Assembly: GCA_951812505.1 (NCBI GenBank)
Contig: CATOSI010000002.1
Location: 310,001 to 374,000, forward strand
Direction: 5' to 3'
Source: an uncultured Dehalococcoidia bacterium
GTDB taxonomy: Bacteria > Chloroflexota > Dehalococcoidia > Lucifugimonadales > UBA1123
Length of the DNA stretch: 64,000 bases
Made by a program: the position numbers and the translations under genes. The notes below the pieces were generated by a model that was given only the letters and a program-made list of their open reading frames with translations, made no database searches and was not told the origin of the DNA. Below are positions 16,291-24,239 of the stretch, piece after piece. Numbering within the stretch: the stretch's first letter is position 1; every line of letters starts with the position of its first letter.

Positions 16291-18530
16291 TTGTACTTGA
16301 AATCCGCCTCTCTCCCGTCATCCATTATCCCTCGCGCCAGGCTGTCGCCCGAGTGCCAGCCACCGCCCGCAGGCATGTATATCTCCGACGATCTGAGAGT
16401 TGTGAAGCCGTAGCCTCCAACCACAAGAACTTCACCGTTGGGCAATGGAGTTGTGGAGTGGGACCACCTAGCCTCCTTTATGGTGCCCCCCGACGTCCAG
16501 AGATTGGTCTCAGGATCGAATTGCTCTACGGACGCCAGCGGGGTGATACCGTCTGCGGTTCCACCTACCACAAGCACACGACCGTCGCGCATTAAAGTCG
16601 CCGTGTGCTTCGAACGAGGTCTGTCCATGCTCTCCACCGCGGACCACTGTTCCGTCGCCGGATCGTACATCTCTGCCGAAGACAGCGACTCTCCGTCCGT
16701 TCCCATTCCCCCTGTCACCATAACCCTGCCGTTGTCAATCAGCGTCGCCGTATGCCCATCCCGGATTTCGGACATCGTTCCGGCGCTGGTCCAGTTGCCC
16801 GTTGTCGGATCGTATATCTCAGCGGACGCCAGGCTGCGGTCATCCGGACCGACTCCGCCAGCGATGAGCAGTCGCCCATCCGAAAGCAGGGTCGCCGTAT
16901 GTCCCCAGCGAGCTTGTGACATTGGAGTTGACAGTGTCCACGACTCGGCCTTCTCATCCAGGATCTCGACGCTGGATAATGTCCGCACGCCGTTCCAGCC
17001 GCCGACGGCCACGGATCGCCCGTCGTCCAGCCGAGTCAGAGTGTGCCTTACTCTTGCCTCCGACATATCCGGGAGCGCATTCCACGCCGTTTCCTCGATA
17101 TGAAGTATCTCCGCCGTGGAATGAAACTCGCCCAGGCTGTCCGCGCCTCCGCACACTACTATGCGGCCATCCGCCAGAACTGTGGCTGCGTGCCCCCATC
17201 TGCCGTGCCGCATCTCTCCGGCAAACGTCCATCTCCTGGATGCCGCGTCGTAATACTCGGCGGTGTTCAGGCTCCATCCGTCGTTGTTGTAGCCGCCGAT
17301 CACCAGCGGTCTCCCGTCTGCTAGAGACACTGTGACGTGCGCCCAGCGCGGATCGCGGATTAACGCTGTCGGCGACCATGATCCCGCGCCCGGAACGTAC
17401 AATTCGGTGAACGCGAGCGGGGATACCAGACTTGCGCGCCCACCCGACGCGAGCACTGTCCCATCCCTTAGAAGCGATGCCCTGTGTTCGATTCGAGGCG
17501 TGATCATCCTGGCCGTGCGACTCCATTCGTCCAGTGTGGGATCGTATATCTCGACCAGGCTGTCCGGGGCTACGGACCCGCCTCCCGTAACCAGGACTTG
17601 ACTATTCTCCAGGATTGTCGCCTGGTGTCCGGCCCTAAGTCGGTTCATACTCGCGGTAGGCGTCCATGCCATCGCCAGAGGGTCCAGCGTCTCCGTCGAA
17701 TCATGAGCGGCGCCTTTATCCTGTCCGCCTATTATCAGCAACCGTCCGTCTGTGAGAAGCGTCGCCGTGTGCTCGCTTCTTGCGGTTGTCATAGGAGGCG
17801 CGGACGACCACCTGCCGCTTACCGGATCATACACGTCCGCCGAGGACAGCGTGTATGGCCCCCGTACGCCGCCCGCCACTACCACACGCCCGTCCGACAG
17901 AAGCGTCGCCGTGTGCTCGGACCGCGCCTCGGACAGATTACCCGCCAGACTCCACGTATCCGACGCCGGGTCGTATATCTCCGCTCCCGCTGTCGCCGTT
18001 AGCAGATCCACGCCCCCTGCCGCCAGGATGCGACCGTCCGGCAGAAGCGTTGCTGTATGCTCAGACCGCCCCTCGATCATTGGGGCCGCTTCCGTCCACG
18101 TGTCCAATGACGGGTCGTAAATCTCCACCGAAGACAGCGCTCTCACCTTGAAAGCGCCGCCCGCTACCATCACGCGTCCATCCGGTAGAAGCGTTGCCGT
18201 ATGCCCCTGACGCGCGGATCCGATGCTTGAAACAAGCGTCCAGAGACCGGTCTGTGGATCGTAGGACTCCACGGACGCCAGGTCCCTGTCCACCCTTGAT
18301 CCCGCCACGGCGAGCACCGTGCCGTCCGGCATCAGAGTTGCGGTGTGATTCGCGCGAGGTTCATTCAAGCTGCCCGGCGCGCCCGGAGAACCGGGAGGCG
18401 GATCGGGCGCCGGAATCGGTGTGGGAGTCTGCTCTTGTGTGTCTTGAACCTCTGAAGTTTCCATGCCACAGGACACAACCAGAACCGCTGCCGCTGCCCA
18501 AAAGGTCAAAATTAAAGCTCGTAATGCCAT
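16266..18530 (-). CDS. Kelch-repeat beta-propeller lipoprotein (14 repeats)
   Basis: The 754-residue protein starts with a lipoprotein signal peptide (hydrophobic helix, then VVSC, cleaved before Cys-21) and a Pro-rich linker (TPTPIPAPDPPPGSPGAPG). Fourteen units of about 50 residues follow, each with the pattern HTATLLxDGRVxVxGG...SxEIYDPxxxxW, which is the Kelch/galactose-oxidase propeller motif. Fourteen units suit two seven-bladed propellers. It should be anchored on the outer face of the membrane and may bind protein or carbohydrate. The radical-copper residues of galactose oxidase are not apparent. It is transcribed in the same direction as the two permeases downstream. Confidence 0.85.
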   Translation of the reverse strand: MALRALILTFWAAAAVLVVSCGMETSEVQDTQEQTPTPIPAPDPPPGSPGAPGSLNEPRANHTATLMPDGTVLAVAGSRVDRDLASVESYDPQTGLWTLVSSIGSARQGHTATLLPDGRVMVAGGAFKVRALSSVEIYDPSLDTWTEAAPMIEGRSEHTATLLPDGRILAAGGVDLLTATAGAEIYDPASDTWSLAGNLSEARSEHTATLLSDGRVVVAGGVRGPYTLSSADVYDPVSGRWSSAPPMTTARSEHTATLLTDGRLLIIGGQDKGAAHDSTETLDPLAMAWTPTASMNRLRAGHQATILENSQVLVTGGGSVAPDSLVEIYDPTLDEWSRTARMITPRIEHRASLLRDGTVLASGGRASLVSPLAFTELYVPGAGSWSPTALIRDPRWAHVTVSLADGRPLVIGGYNNDGWSLNTAEYYDAASRRWTFAGEMRHGRWGHAATVLADGRIVVCGGADSLGEFHSTAEILHIEETAWNALPDMSEARVRHTLTRLDDGRSVAVGGWNGVRTLSSVEILDEKAESWTLSTPMSQARWGHTATLLSDGRLLIAGGVGPDDRSLASAEIYDPTTGNWTSAGTMSEIRDGHTATLIDNGRVMVTGGMGTDGESLSSAEMYDPATEQWSAVESMDRPRSKHTATLMRDGRVLVVGGTADGITPLASVEQFDPETNLWTSGGTIKEARWSHSTTPLPNGEVLVVGGYGFTTLRSSEIYMPAGGGWHSGDSLARGIMDDGREADFKYNHPHPREG

Positions 18531-18594
18531 AAGGCGAATTGTGTAGCAGCCCTATGTCACAAGTCAACGCGCCAACAGACTCGATAGCAGCACA

Positions 18595-18623
18595 TTGCCC
18601 GCCGACTCCGACCCCATTACAAT
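18595..18623 (+). promoter_or_regulatory. Sigma70-like promoter for the aminotransferase gene
   Basis: TTGCCC at 18595-18600 and TACAAT at 18618-18623 are spaced by 17 bases, 40 bases before the chosen ATG. The divergent Kelch gene starts on the other side. Confidence 0.45.
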
Positions 18624-18663
18624 GCAGACTGAACACACCAACCCCGGCTTACGGAGGCAATAC

Positions 18664-19581
18664 ATGGTTGACCAGAACAATTTCACCGCTTACTTCAACG
18701 GCGAGTGGCTCCCGCTCGGCGACATCAGGCTCTCGCCCGAAGACAGGGGCTTCGTAGTCGCCGACGTGGTATTCGATATCGCCCGCACCTTCGCTGGCAA
18801 GCCCTTCGTACTCGACCGACACATAGACCGACTGTACAGGTCGCTCAAGTACATGCGTATAGACCCCGGTCTCACACCGGACGAGATGACCGCCCTCTGC
18901 GAGGAGGGCGTAGAACGCAATATGGAGCATCTCGACGAGGCTGGCGACTTTGCCATCAACCCGTTTATAACGCGCGGCGTCGGACACGGCATACACGGTC
19001 TTACCCCAACCGTCTGCATAATGATAAAGCCCGTCGCTTTCCCATCGTTCGCCCAGTTCTACGTGGACGGCGCTCACGGCGTCATCACCAAGACCCGCAG
19101 CTACTCCAGCGACACCATGGACCCCAAGGTCAAGCACCACAGCCGCGCAAACTTCGTACTAGCCGAACTCGAGGCCGAAGACGTTGACCCGGGCGCCTCA
19201 CCAATCCTGCTCGATCAGTACGGAAACCTCACCGAGGGCATCGGATACAACGTCTTCCTCATCAAGGACGGCGTGATAAAGACCCCTACCGACCGCAGCA
19301 TCTTACAGGGGATCTCCCGCAGCGTAATATTCGAGATAGCAGAGCAGCTCGACATACGCGTCATCGAAGATGACCTGCAGCCTTACGACATCTACACCGC
19401 AGACGAGGTCTTCTTCTCCAGGACCAGCCCGCGCATAGTCCCCGTCAGCATGGTGGACAAGCGCCCCGTCGGCGAGTCCACCCCCGGGCCGATCACCCGG
19501 CAGCTCCTCGCTGCCCACAGCGAACTCGTTGACGTGGACATAGTTGGCCAGGCCCTCCACCACGCCGGCATCCAGAGATAG
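18664..19581 (+). CDS. Class IV PLP-dependent aminotransferase (branched-chain or D-amino acid type)
   Basis: The 305-residue cytosolic enzyme shows the fold-type IV pattern: FNGEWLPLGDIRLSPEDRGF at the N-terminus, a conserved arginine stretch (LDRHIDRLYRSLKYMRI), DPKVKHHSRANFVLA near residues 156-170 with the likely PLP lysine, and LTEGIGYNVFLI near 189-200 with the catalytic-site Glu. This family includes IlvE, D-alanine aminotransferase and 4-amino-4-deoxychorismate lyase, and I cannot separate them by eye. GGAGG sits 6 bases before the ATG at 18664; a longer frame upstream starts inside the promoter and was rejected. Confidence 0.85.
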   Translation: MVDQNNFTAYFNGEWLPLGDIRLSPEDRGFVVADVVFDIARTFAGKPFVLDRHIDRLYRSLKYMRIDPGLTPDEMTALCEEGVERNMEHLDEAGDFAINPFITRGVGHGIHGLTPTVCIMIKPVAFPSFAQFYVDGAHGVITKTRSYSSDTMDPKVKHHSRANFVLAELEAEDVDPGASPILLDQYGNLTEGIGYNVFLIKDGVIKTPTDRSILQGISRSVIFEIAEQLDIRVIEDDLQPYDIYTADEVFFSRTSPRIVPVSMVDKRPVGESTPGPITRQLLAAHSELVDVDIVGQALHHAGIQR

Positions 19582-19689
19582 CCACGCCCAAATTTCCAGT
19601 AAACACGCGGCGGATTGGCTTTGGACCAACCTGCCGCCCGCGCCACAATGGAGATGAACCCTGTCCGCCGATCCGAAAGGAGCGCCAAT

Positions 19690-20052
19690 ATGCTCGACAC
19701 AAAGACGGAATCACGACTCCGCCATGAAGACTGGGATTTTGTAGAGGCCAACTTTGACGCCTTGCAGGAAAAATACCCCGAACACTGGATCGCGGTGATG
19801 GACAAAGAGGTTATCGCGGCTGACCCGGACCCGGTAGAACTTGCTGCCAAGCTGAGAACTATAGACCTGCCGCCAAACAGATTAGTCATCGAGAAGCTGA
19901 CCGACCTAGATGTAGATTTAGTGACGTCTAACTTCTCCATACCGGCGCGAAGCAGATCTGCGGGAGAAGCGACTTGGACGAAAGCGCAATCATTGAGGCG
20001 TCTGACTTCCGATGATAGAAGGATACTTCCGCTCAGGACGACCCTATATTGA
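19690..20052 (+). CDS. DUF5678-like small protein, probably frameshifted near its end
   Basis: Residues about 12-50 (EDWDFVEANFDALQEKYPEHWIAVMDKEVIAADPDPVELAAKL) match the DUF5678 pattern. AAAGGAG precedes the ATG. After about residue 80 the frame becomes Ser/Arg-rich and ends inside the next gene. In the neighbouring frame a more natural sequence (SDLDESAIIEASDFR) ends in a TGA that overlaps the ATG of the protease gene as ATGA, as coupled genes usually do. I therefore think a base was lost near 19931-19960. It pairs with the retropepsin-like gene downstream, exactly as at 38631-39342. Function is unknown. Confidence 0.6.
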   Translation: MLDTKTESRLRHEDWDFVEANFDALQEKYPEHWIAVMDKEVIAADPDPVELAAKLRTIDLPPNRLVIEKLTDLDVDLVTSNFSIPARSRSAGEATWTKAQSLRRLTSDDRRILPLRTTLY

Positions 20053-20441
20053 CATATCAGTATCTATGCCCAATCTAGGCATGGTCGAAATGGATATTTC
20101 CTTCGCGGTTGATACCGGGGCGGACCGCACGCTTATCGGCAATCGCGACGCTCTCCTCTTGTCTGCATCCCACGGCATTGACCTGTCGAGACTGCCAGCG
20201 GGACGTCGAAGCCTCGGCATAGGCGGACTGACATCCACCCGCCAGACACGAGTCTCCATGAGCATTGGAAGCCTCCACATTGACAGTGACATCCCCATCA
20301 TCGAACCCATACCGGGCCGGACAGTCGGCCTCCCTGCTCGGGCTCGACATCCTCTCCCACTTCGACCTCCTCATGGAGGAACGCACCAATCGCGTCCTGC
20401 TTCTCGAACCCACCGAGGCCGACAGCCTCCAAGTCGCCTAG
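20012..20441 (+). pseudogene. Retropepsin-like aspartic protease, frameshifted
   Basis: The first part (MIEGYFRSGRPYIDISVSMP and ISFAVDTGADRTLIG near residue 30) shows the retropepsin DTGA active-site motif. The typical end of the domain (SLLGLDILSHFDLLMEE followed by RVLLLEP) is present but lies in another frame, ending at 20439-20441. One extra base near 20315-20330 (ccgggccgg) accounts for the change. As read, the protein lacks its final strand and helix. Such short proteases act as homodimers. Its partner is the upstream DUF5678 gene, also apparently broken, so the whole pair may be decaying. An assembly error cannot be excluded. Confidence 0.65.
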
Positions 20442-20458
20442 GCATCCCCCGCCCCGCC

Positions 20459-22132
20459 TCAGAACAGGTCCGCCGCGTCTCGCTCCGCCATCGCCAGTCG
20501 TTCTCCTTCGTCCCGCCACCCGAACGACGCGTAAGACTCCGCTGAACCGTAGTCCCGCGTCCGCACCACCACAGGCATCGGAAGCGCGTGTCCGAACACC
20601 AACGCCTGCTGCTTCGACTCCAGCCGAGACAGCACCGCGCGCAGCTTGCGGCTCCCCGACACCCCCGACAGCACAGCGTCCACGTCCCGGTCGCTGTCCA
20701 GAAGACAGGTCAGCTTAGTCCCTATCTGGCTCATGATCTCGTCATCTATGCCCGACGGACGCTGGTCCACCACGAGCAGCGTCACGTTGAACTTGCGCAT
20801 CTCCCGCGCTATCGTGCCGAATATCGTCTGGTCAGCGATACCCGGATTCAGGAACTTATGTGCCTCCTCGATGGTAATGACCAGCGGACGCGGACTCTGC
20901 GCGCTGTCGCCCGCTGCCTTCTCAGTCAACTGTTGATAGCGGGCATAAATGCGTCGCGTTAGCAGGTTGGCTACTAGGATATACGCTGACAGGTCGCTCC
21001 CGTAGCGTCCGAACTCCAGAACCACGTGCATATCCTGGTTCTGAACGTAGTCCAGTATCCGGTTTACCGAATCGTGCGACCTCTCAGCGTCTATGAAAGG
21101 CAGGCGCATCAGCCTGCGCAGGCGGTTCTGTAGCGTGGATAGGGCGCGGTCGTTCACGTTGATCCTCGACGCCAGTTCCCGCATCTCCTCGCCCCCGGAC
21201 ATATCCAGGAATGTCCCCAGCCACTTACTCTGACCGAACTCCCGCTGGAGCGAGTACGTCGCATCCGCCGCCACCTCAGACAGCTTCAGCGACTCCCGCA
21301 GCATCAGAACATCTTCGGGCTCTATCTCCTCCAGGCCTATGCGCGCCACATAGTCCGGGTTGATGCCTCGGTTGCGCGAACTCTGCTCATCCAGCGTGAA
21401 CACTGCTACCTTGGAGCTGAACAACTGCTTCAGTCCCTTGACCGTGCTCGTCGCACCCTCTGAGGTTCCCTGCCAGCCATACTCGTTGTGCATATCGAAC
21501 ACCAGGTTCGATGCCACATTCTTCTGAAGTATCCCCGCCAGCAGCAGGCGTGTCAGGAATGTCTTGCCCGTACCGCTCTTCCCGAAGACCCCATTGGACC
21601 GCGTGACCAACTCTTCGATATCAAGACACAACTGCGTATCCATATCCAGCGGACTGCCTATCCAGAAATGCCTGTCGTCCTCGCCACCGAACACGGTTCG
21701 TATGTCCTCGTCCGTAGCCGACCCGACCTGGGAGAAGTGTGGCGGTATCGTCTTCGCAGGCTGCGGGCCGTCCAGTCCGGCGACCGATTCGCCCGCTCCC
21801 AGCGTAAGCATTGGCTCTACCGTGATCGTCCCGTAAGCCGCAGTCCCCGATACAACACTCCTGATGAAAGGGTTCGACACATCCGGCGGCGACGCGGGCA
21901 GGGTCGGGTCCATAGAGGCAAGCGCGACATCCGTCACCACGCCGAAGAAACGCATACGCTGCCCTTGTATGTTCACGAACGTGCCGACCTTGATGTCCTC
22001 GATAGAAGTATCCGCGTCCAGACGAACCTCCATCCCCTCGGTCAGGGAGCCCGACACCACCATGCCGAGTCTCTGGGATCCGCCCCAACCGACGCCCACG
22101 TTTCTCACGCTTCCGTTGGCGCCCGTAGTCAT
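20459..22132 (-). CDS. HerA-like hexameric ATPase/translocase
   Basis: A 557-residue protein. The N-terminal part (about 1-130) is a beta-barrel of the HAS type (VGWGGSQRLGMVVSG...GTFVNIQGQRMRFFGVV). The P-loop NGVFGKSGTGKTFLTR lies near residue 183, and the Walker B RPLVITIEEAHKFLN near 430 is followed by an arginine-rich segment typical of HerA/FtsK ATPases (MRKFNVTLLVVDQRPSGI). HerA in archaea drives DNA end resection with the NurA nuclease; no NurA-like gene is next to it. It overlaps the upstream HAS-barrel gene by four bases (ATGA). In bacteria HerA homologues can also be defence components, which the sequence alone does not settle. Confidence 0.85.
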   Translation of the reverse strand: MTTGANGSVRNVGVGWGGSQRLGMVVSGSLTEGMEVRLDADTSIEDIKVGTFVNIQGQRMRFFGVVTDVALASMDPTLPASPPDVSNPFIRSVVSGTAAYGTITVEPMLTLGAGESVAGLDGPQPAKTIPPHFSQVGSATDEDIRTVFGGEDDRHFWIGSPLDMDTQLCLDIEELVTRSNGVFGKSGTGKTFLTRLLLAGILQKNVASNLVFDMHNEYGWQGTSEGATSTVKGLKQLFSSKVAVFTLDEQSSRNRGINPDYVARIGLEEIEPEDVLMLRESLKLSEVAADATYSLQREFGQSKWLGTFLDMSGGEEMRELASRINVNDRALSTLQNRLRRLMRLPFIDAERSHDSVNRILDYVQNQDMHVVLEFGRYGSDLSAYILVANLLTRRIYARYQQLTEKAAGDSAQSPRPLVITIEEAHKFLNPGIADQTIFGTIAREMRKFNVTLLVVDQRPSGIDDEIMSQIGTKLTCLLDSDRDVDAVLSGVSGSRKLRAVLSRLESKQQALVFGHALPMPVVVRTRDYGSAESYASFGWRDEGERLAMAERDAADLF

Positions 22133-22737
22133 GTCGCTATCCTCCTGAGAATACCGTCCAGCCGCTGCATCTGTCCGCCCAGCAGAGGAGTGAGTCGCCT
22201 GCCCGCATTCACCAGGAACTCATCGGAATCGGCGCGGGCGTTGCTCGCCATCTTTAGAAAAGCAGCAAGAACGTCGTCCGCCGCGGTTATTGGCGCCGAA
22301 AGCAGTATGGACACGAAATCGAGCTCAGCACTGAACTCTCTCAGCGTGTCGTCGGAACAGGGGTGCACGAAAGAATGTATCCGTGGAGGTAGCGGTGCGA
22401 GCCAGCGTCTCAGACTGCCGTCCTCGGTGTGTCCGACGGACAGCGCGCGAAACTCCGTGGAAAGCAGCCGCGAGAGCTGCGGATTCGACTCGTAGATCGC
22501 GTCTTCGTCGTTCTCGTCTCTACCCCTGGCTATCGGCCTGCGACCCGTATCAATGCTGCGTGTGGAAATCTCATGGACGATGCCATAGATTGCGTCGCCA
22601 TCACCGCATCTCACGAGGCTGCCCAGTGCGGGCGCGGTATAAAGCTCATAGCACTGGACGACGAACTCGGTAGTCGTGGCCTCCACCACTTCCCCCAGCC
22701 GGAGTCCCTTGTCGCAACTGACCTTTCGAGTCGACAT
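22129..22737 (-). CDS. HAS-barrel domain protein, HerA partner
   Basis: The 202-residue protein opens with GLRLGEVVEATTTEFVVQCYELYTAPALGSLVR and GDAIYGIVHEISTRSIDTGRRPIARG, the barrel I know from proteins encoded next to bacterial HerA ATPases in Chloroflexota and cyanobacteria. The conserved middle part has NPQLSRLLSTEFRALSVGH and LPPRIHSFVHPCS. The C-terminal half is helical. The stop overlaps the HerA start, so the two are coupled. It probably helps assemble or regulate the HerA ring. No catalytic motif is visible. Confidence 0.7.
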   Translation of the reverse strand: MSTRKVSCDKGLRLGEVVEATTTEFVVQCYELYTAPALGSLVRCGDGDAIYGIVHEISTRSIDTGRRPIARGRDENDEDAIYESNPQLSRLLSTEFRALSVGHTEDGSLRRWLAPLPPRIHSFVHPCSDDTLREFSAELDFVSILLSAPITAADDVLAAFLKMASNARADSDEFLVNAGRRLTPLLGGQMQRLDGILRRIAT

Positions 22738-22796
22738 ACTCTAAATCCTCTGCACGAATCCTAACAGAGGCGCGGGGTAGGTGGGAATCCAATGGC

Positions 22797-22805
22797 TGCT
22801 ATACT
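22797..22805 (+). promoter_or_regulatory. Extended -10 promoter element
   Basis: TGcTATACT at 22797-22805 matches the extended -10 consensus and lies 57 bases before the ATG of the LiaF-like gene. No good -35 box is visible, as usual for extended -10 promoters. Confidence 0.45.
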
Positions 22806-22861
22806 AAAAGTGCAGTTAGCCGAAAGTTACCATGCAGCAAATCGCTGAAGGAGCGAATCAG

Positions 22862-23608
22862 ATGAGTACACGCAGACTATCAGGAAGTTTCGCCTTCGGT
22901 CTTCTGGCCGTCGCCCTGGGTCTCCTGCTTCTATTGGGCAACTTAGGATTTCTTGACACCGGCGACGTCTTCCGCTGGATTCCTTCCCTGTTCATCCTCC
23001 TCGGCGTATGGATGTTGGTCCAGAGTCGCTTCCGACAGGTTGGCGGTCCAATTCTGATAATCGTGGTTGCCGCACTTATCCAGATAATGGTCCTCGGAGT
23101 GGACCTGGGCAGGTTCTGGCCGCTGATCCTGATAGCCGTAGGCGTTGCCATTCTCATCAAGAGCTTCCGGTCCGGACGACGCAGAAACGATGTCGCGACT
23201 TCGGACTCCTACTTGGATTCTCCCAACTCGGTTAGCGTATTCGGCTCTGAACGGAAAGTCGCCCCTGCCGACCAAGACTCCATTAATCTGGTCAGCGTGA
23301 TGGGATCTGCCGCACAGAAGATCACTTCCCTCGAATTCCGGGGTGGACGCGCCACCGCCGTCATGGGCGAGGCCAACATAGACCTGCGCGAGTCTTCGGT
23401 TCAGCTGAAGCCCGCCGTACTCGAACTTTCCGTCGTCATGGGCGAGATAAAGCTGAGGGTGCCGGGCGACTGGAACATACGCGTGGACGACGACACCGTC
23501 ATGGGCGAACTGAAGGACGAGCGTATCCGACGCGATACTGAGAGCGGCCAGACCGACCTCGTGATCAAAGGCTCCGTTGTGATGGGCAGCCTGAAGATAG
23601 AGGACTAG
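22862..23608 (+). CDS. LiaF-like membrane protein (cell-envelope stress type)
   Basis: AAGGAG lies 8 bases before the ATG at 22862. Three to four hydrophobic helices fill the first 100 residues (FAFGLLAVALGLLLLLGNLG, WIPSLFILLGVWMLVQS, ILIIVVAALIQIMVLGVDLG, PLILIAVGVAILI). A soluble beta-rich C-terminal domain with repeated VMG motifs (VSVMGSAAQK, TAVMGEANIDL, VVMGEIKLRVP, TVMGELKDE, VVMGSLKI) follows; this is the LiaF/DUF2154-type domain. LiaF restrains envelope-stress two-component systems in Firmicutes; no sensor kinase is adjacent here. Its stop is separated by one base from the convergent SOD-like gene. Confidence 0.75.
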   Translation: MSTRRLSGSFAFGLLAVALGLLLLLGNLGFLDTGDVFRWIPSLFILLGVWMLVQSRFRQVGGPILIIVVAALIQIMVLGVDLGRFWPLILIAVGVAILIKSFRSGRRRNDVATSDSYLDSPNSVSVFGSERKVAPADQDSINLVSVMGSAAQKITSLEFRGGRATAVMGEANIDLRESSVQLKPAVLELSVVMGEIKLRVPGDWNIRVDDDTVMGELKDERIRRDTESGQTDLVIKGSVVMGSLKIED

Positions 23609-23609
23609 C

Positions 23610-24161
23610 CTAGTTTTTCTGAATGACCCCACAGGCTAGGCGTTCGCCGTAGTCCTCGTCCTCCGTGTAGTCACTGGGCTTTTCATAGATGATGATGGAC
23701 GACCCATCCGGGTCGAAGAGACTGTGAGGCGCGTCCACGCCGAGAGTGACGTTATTGGTGAAGAAATCAGCCCGGACAGAGCCGTCGCTGGACGCATAGA
23801 CATTGGGAAGGTCCCCTTCGTGCAGCGAATCGCTTCCTCGTTGCCAGACGGGATGGATAAGACCGAAGTCGGCGGCAAAGTGATCGCCCGCGGCGTCGAA
23901 GTCGGGAGTGCAGGCGCCGACTTCGTGAATCACGAGTGCGTGCCCGCCTGGAGCAAGACTACTCAATTCGGCGGATATCAGCACGCTGGCCTCCATCTGC
24001 TTAATGGTCACACTTCCCATGCCGTCTCCATTCGACGCAACGAGCGACGCCGAAGCGGCTGCTCCGACCGGGGGAGAAGAAGTAGAGCATTGTGTGGCAA
24101 TCAAAGCCACCACAATGGCGAACACGATACCAGCCAGTATCAAGATGACGTAATTCTTCAT
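23610..24161 (-). CDS. Cu/Zn superoxide dismutase-like protein lacking copper ligands
   Basis: An N-terminal membrane helix or signal (MKNYVILILAGIVFAIVVAL) precedes a domain aligned with SodC: HALVIHEVGAC, AAGDHFAADFGLIHP, LHEGDLPNV and a final YGERLACGVI. Zinc-site residues seem present (His of AGDHF, His of GLIHP, His of DSLHEGD). Two of the copper His are not: the usual H-x-H in front of E-x-G is V-I-H, and the His of the strand before the DDY motif is Tyr (SIIIYEKPSDY). Superoxide dismutation at a copper centre is therefore unlikely. A GTG at 24170 is an alternative start. It may be a structural or metal-binding relative. Confidence 0.7.
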   Translation of the reverse strand: MKNYVILILAGIVFAIVVALIATQCSTSSPPVGAAASASLVASNGDGMGSVTIKQMEASVLISAELSSLAPGGHALVIHEVGACTPDFDAAGDHFAADFGLIHPVWQRGSDSLHEGDLPNVYASSDGSVRADFFTNNVTLGVDAPHSLFDPDGSSIIIYEKPSDYTEDEDYGERLACGVIQKN

Positions 24162-24188
24162 AGCAGCCACTAGCTAAGTGTCTAAGGG

Positions 24189-24223
24189 CGGGAATTGGGA
24201 CGGGCGGCCGCACCCAATTCCCG
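24189..24223 (-). terminator. Intergenic hairpin between TPP enzyme and SOD-like gene
   Basis: A perfect 11-bp stem (cgggaattggg with cccaattcccg) with a 13-base GC-rich loop lies 16 bases after the stop of the TPP-enzyme gene. A T-run is missing, so termination may be weak or the hairpin may shield the mRNA end. Confidence 0.5.
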
Positions 24224-24239
24224 AATTGATCGCTGAAAC

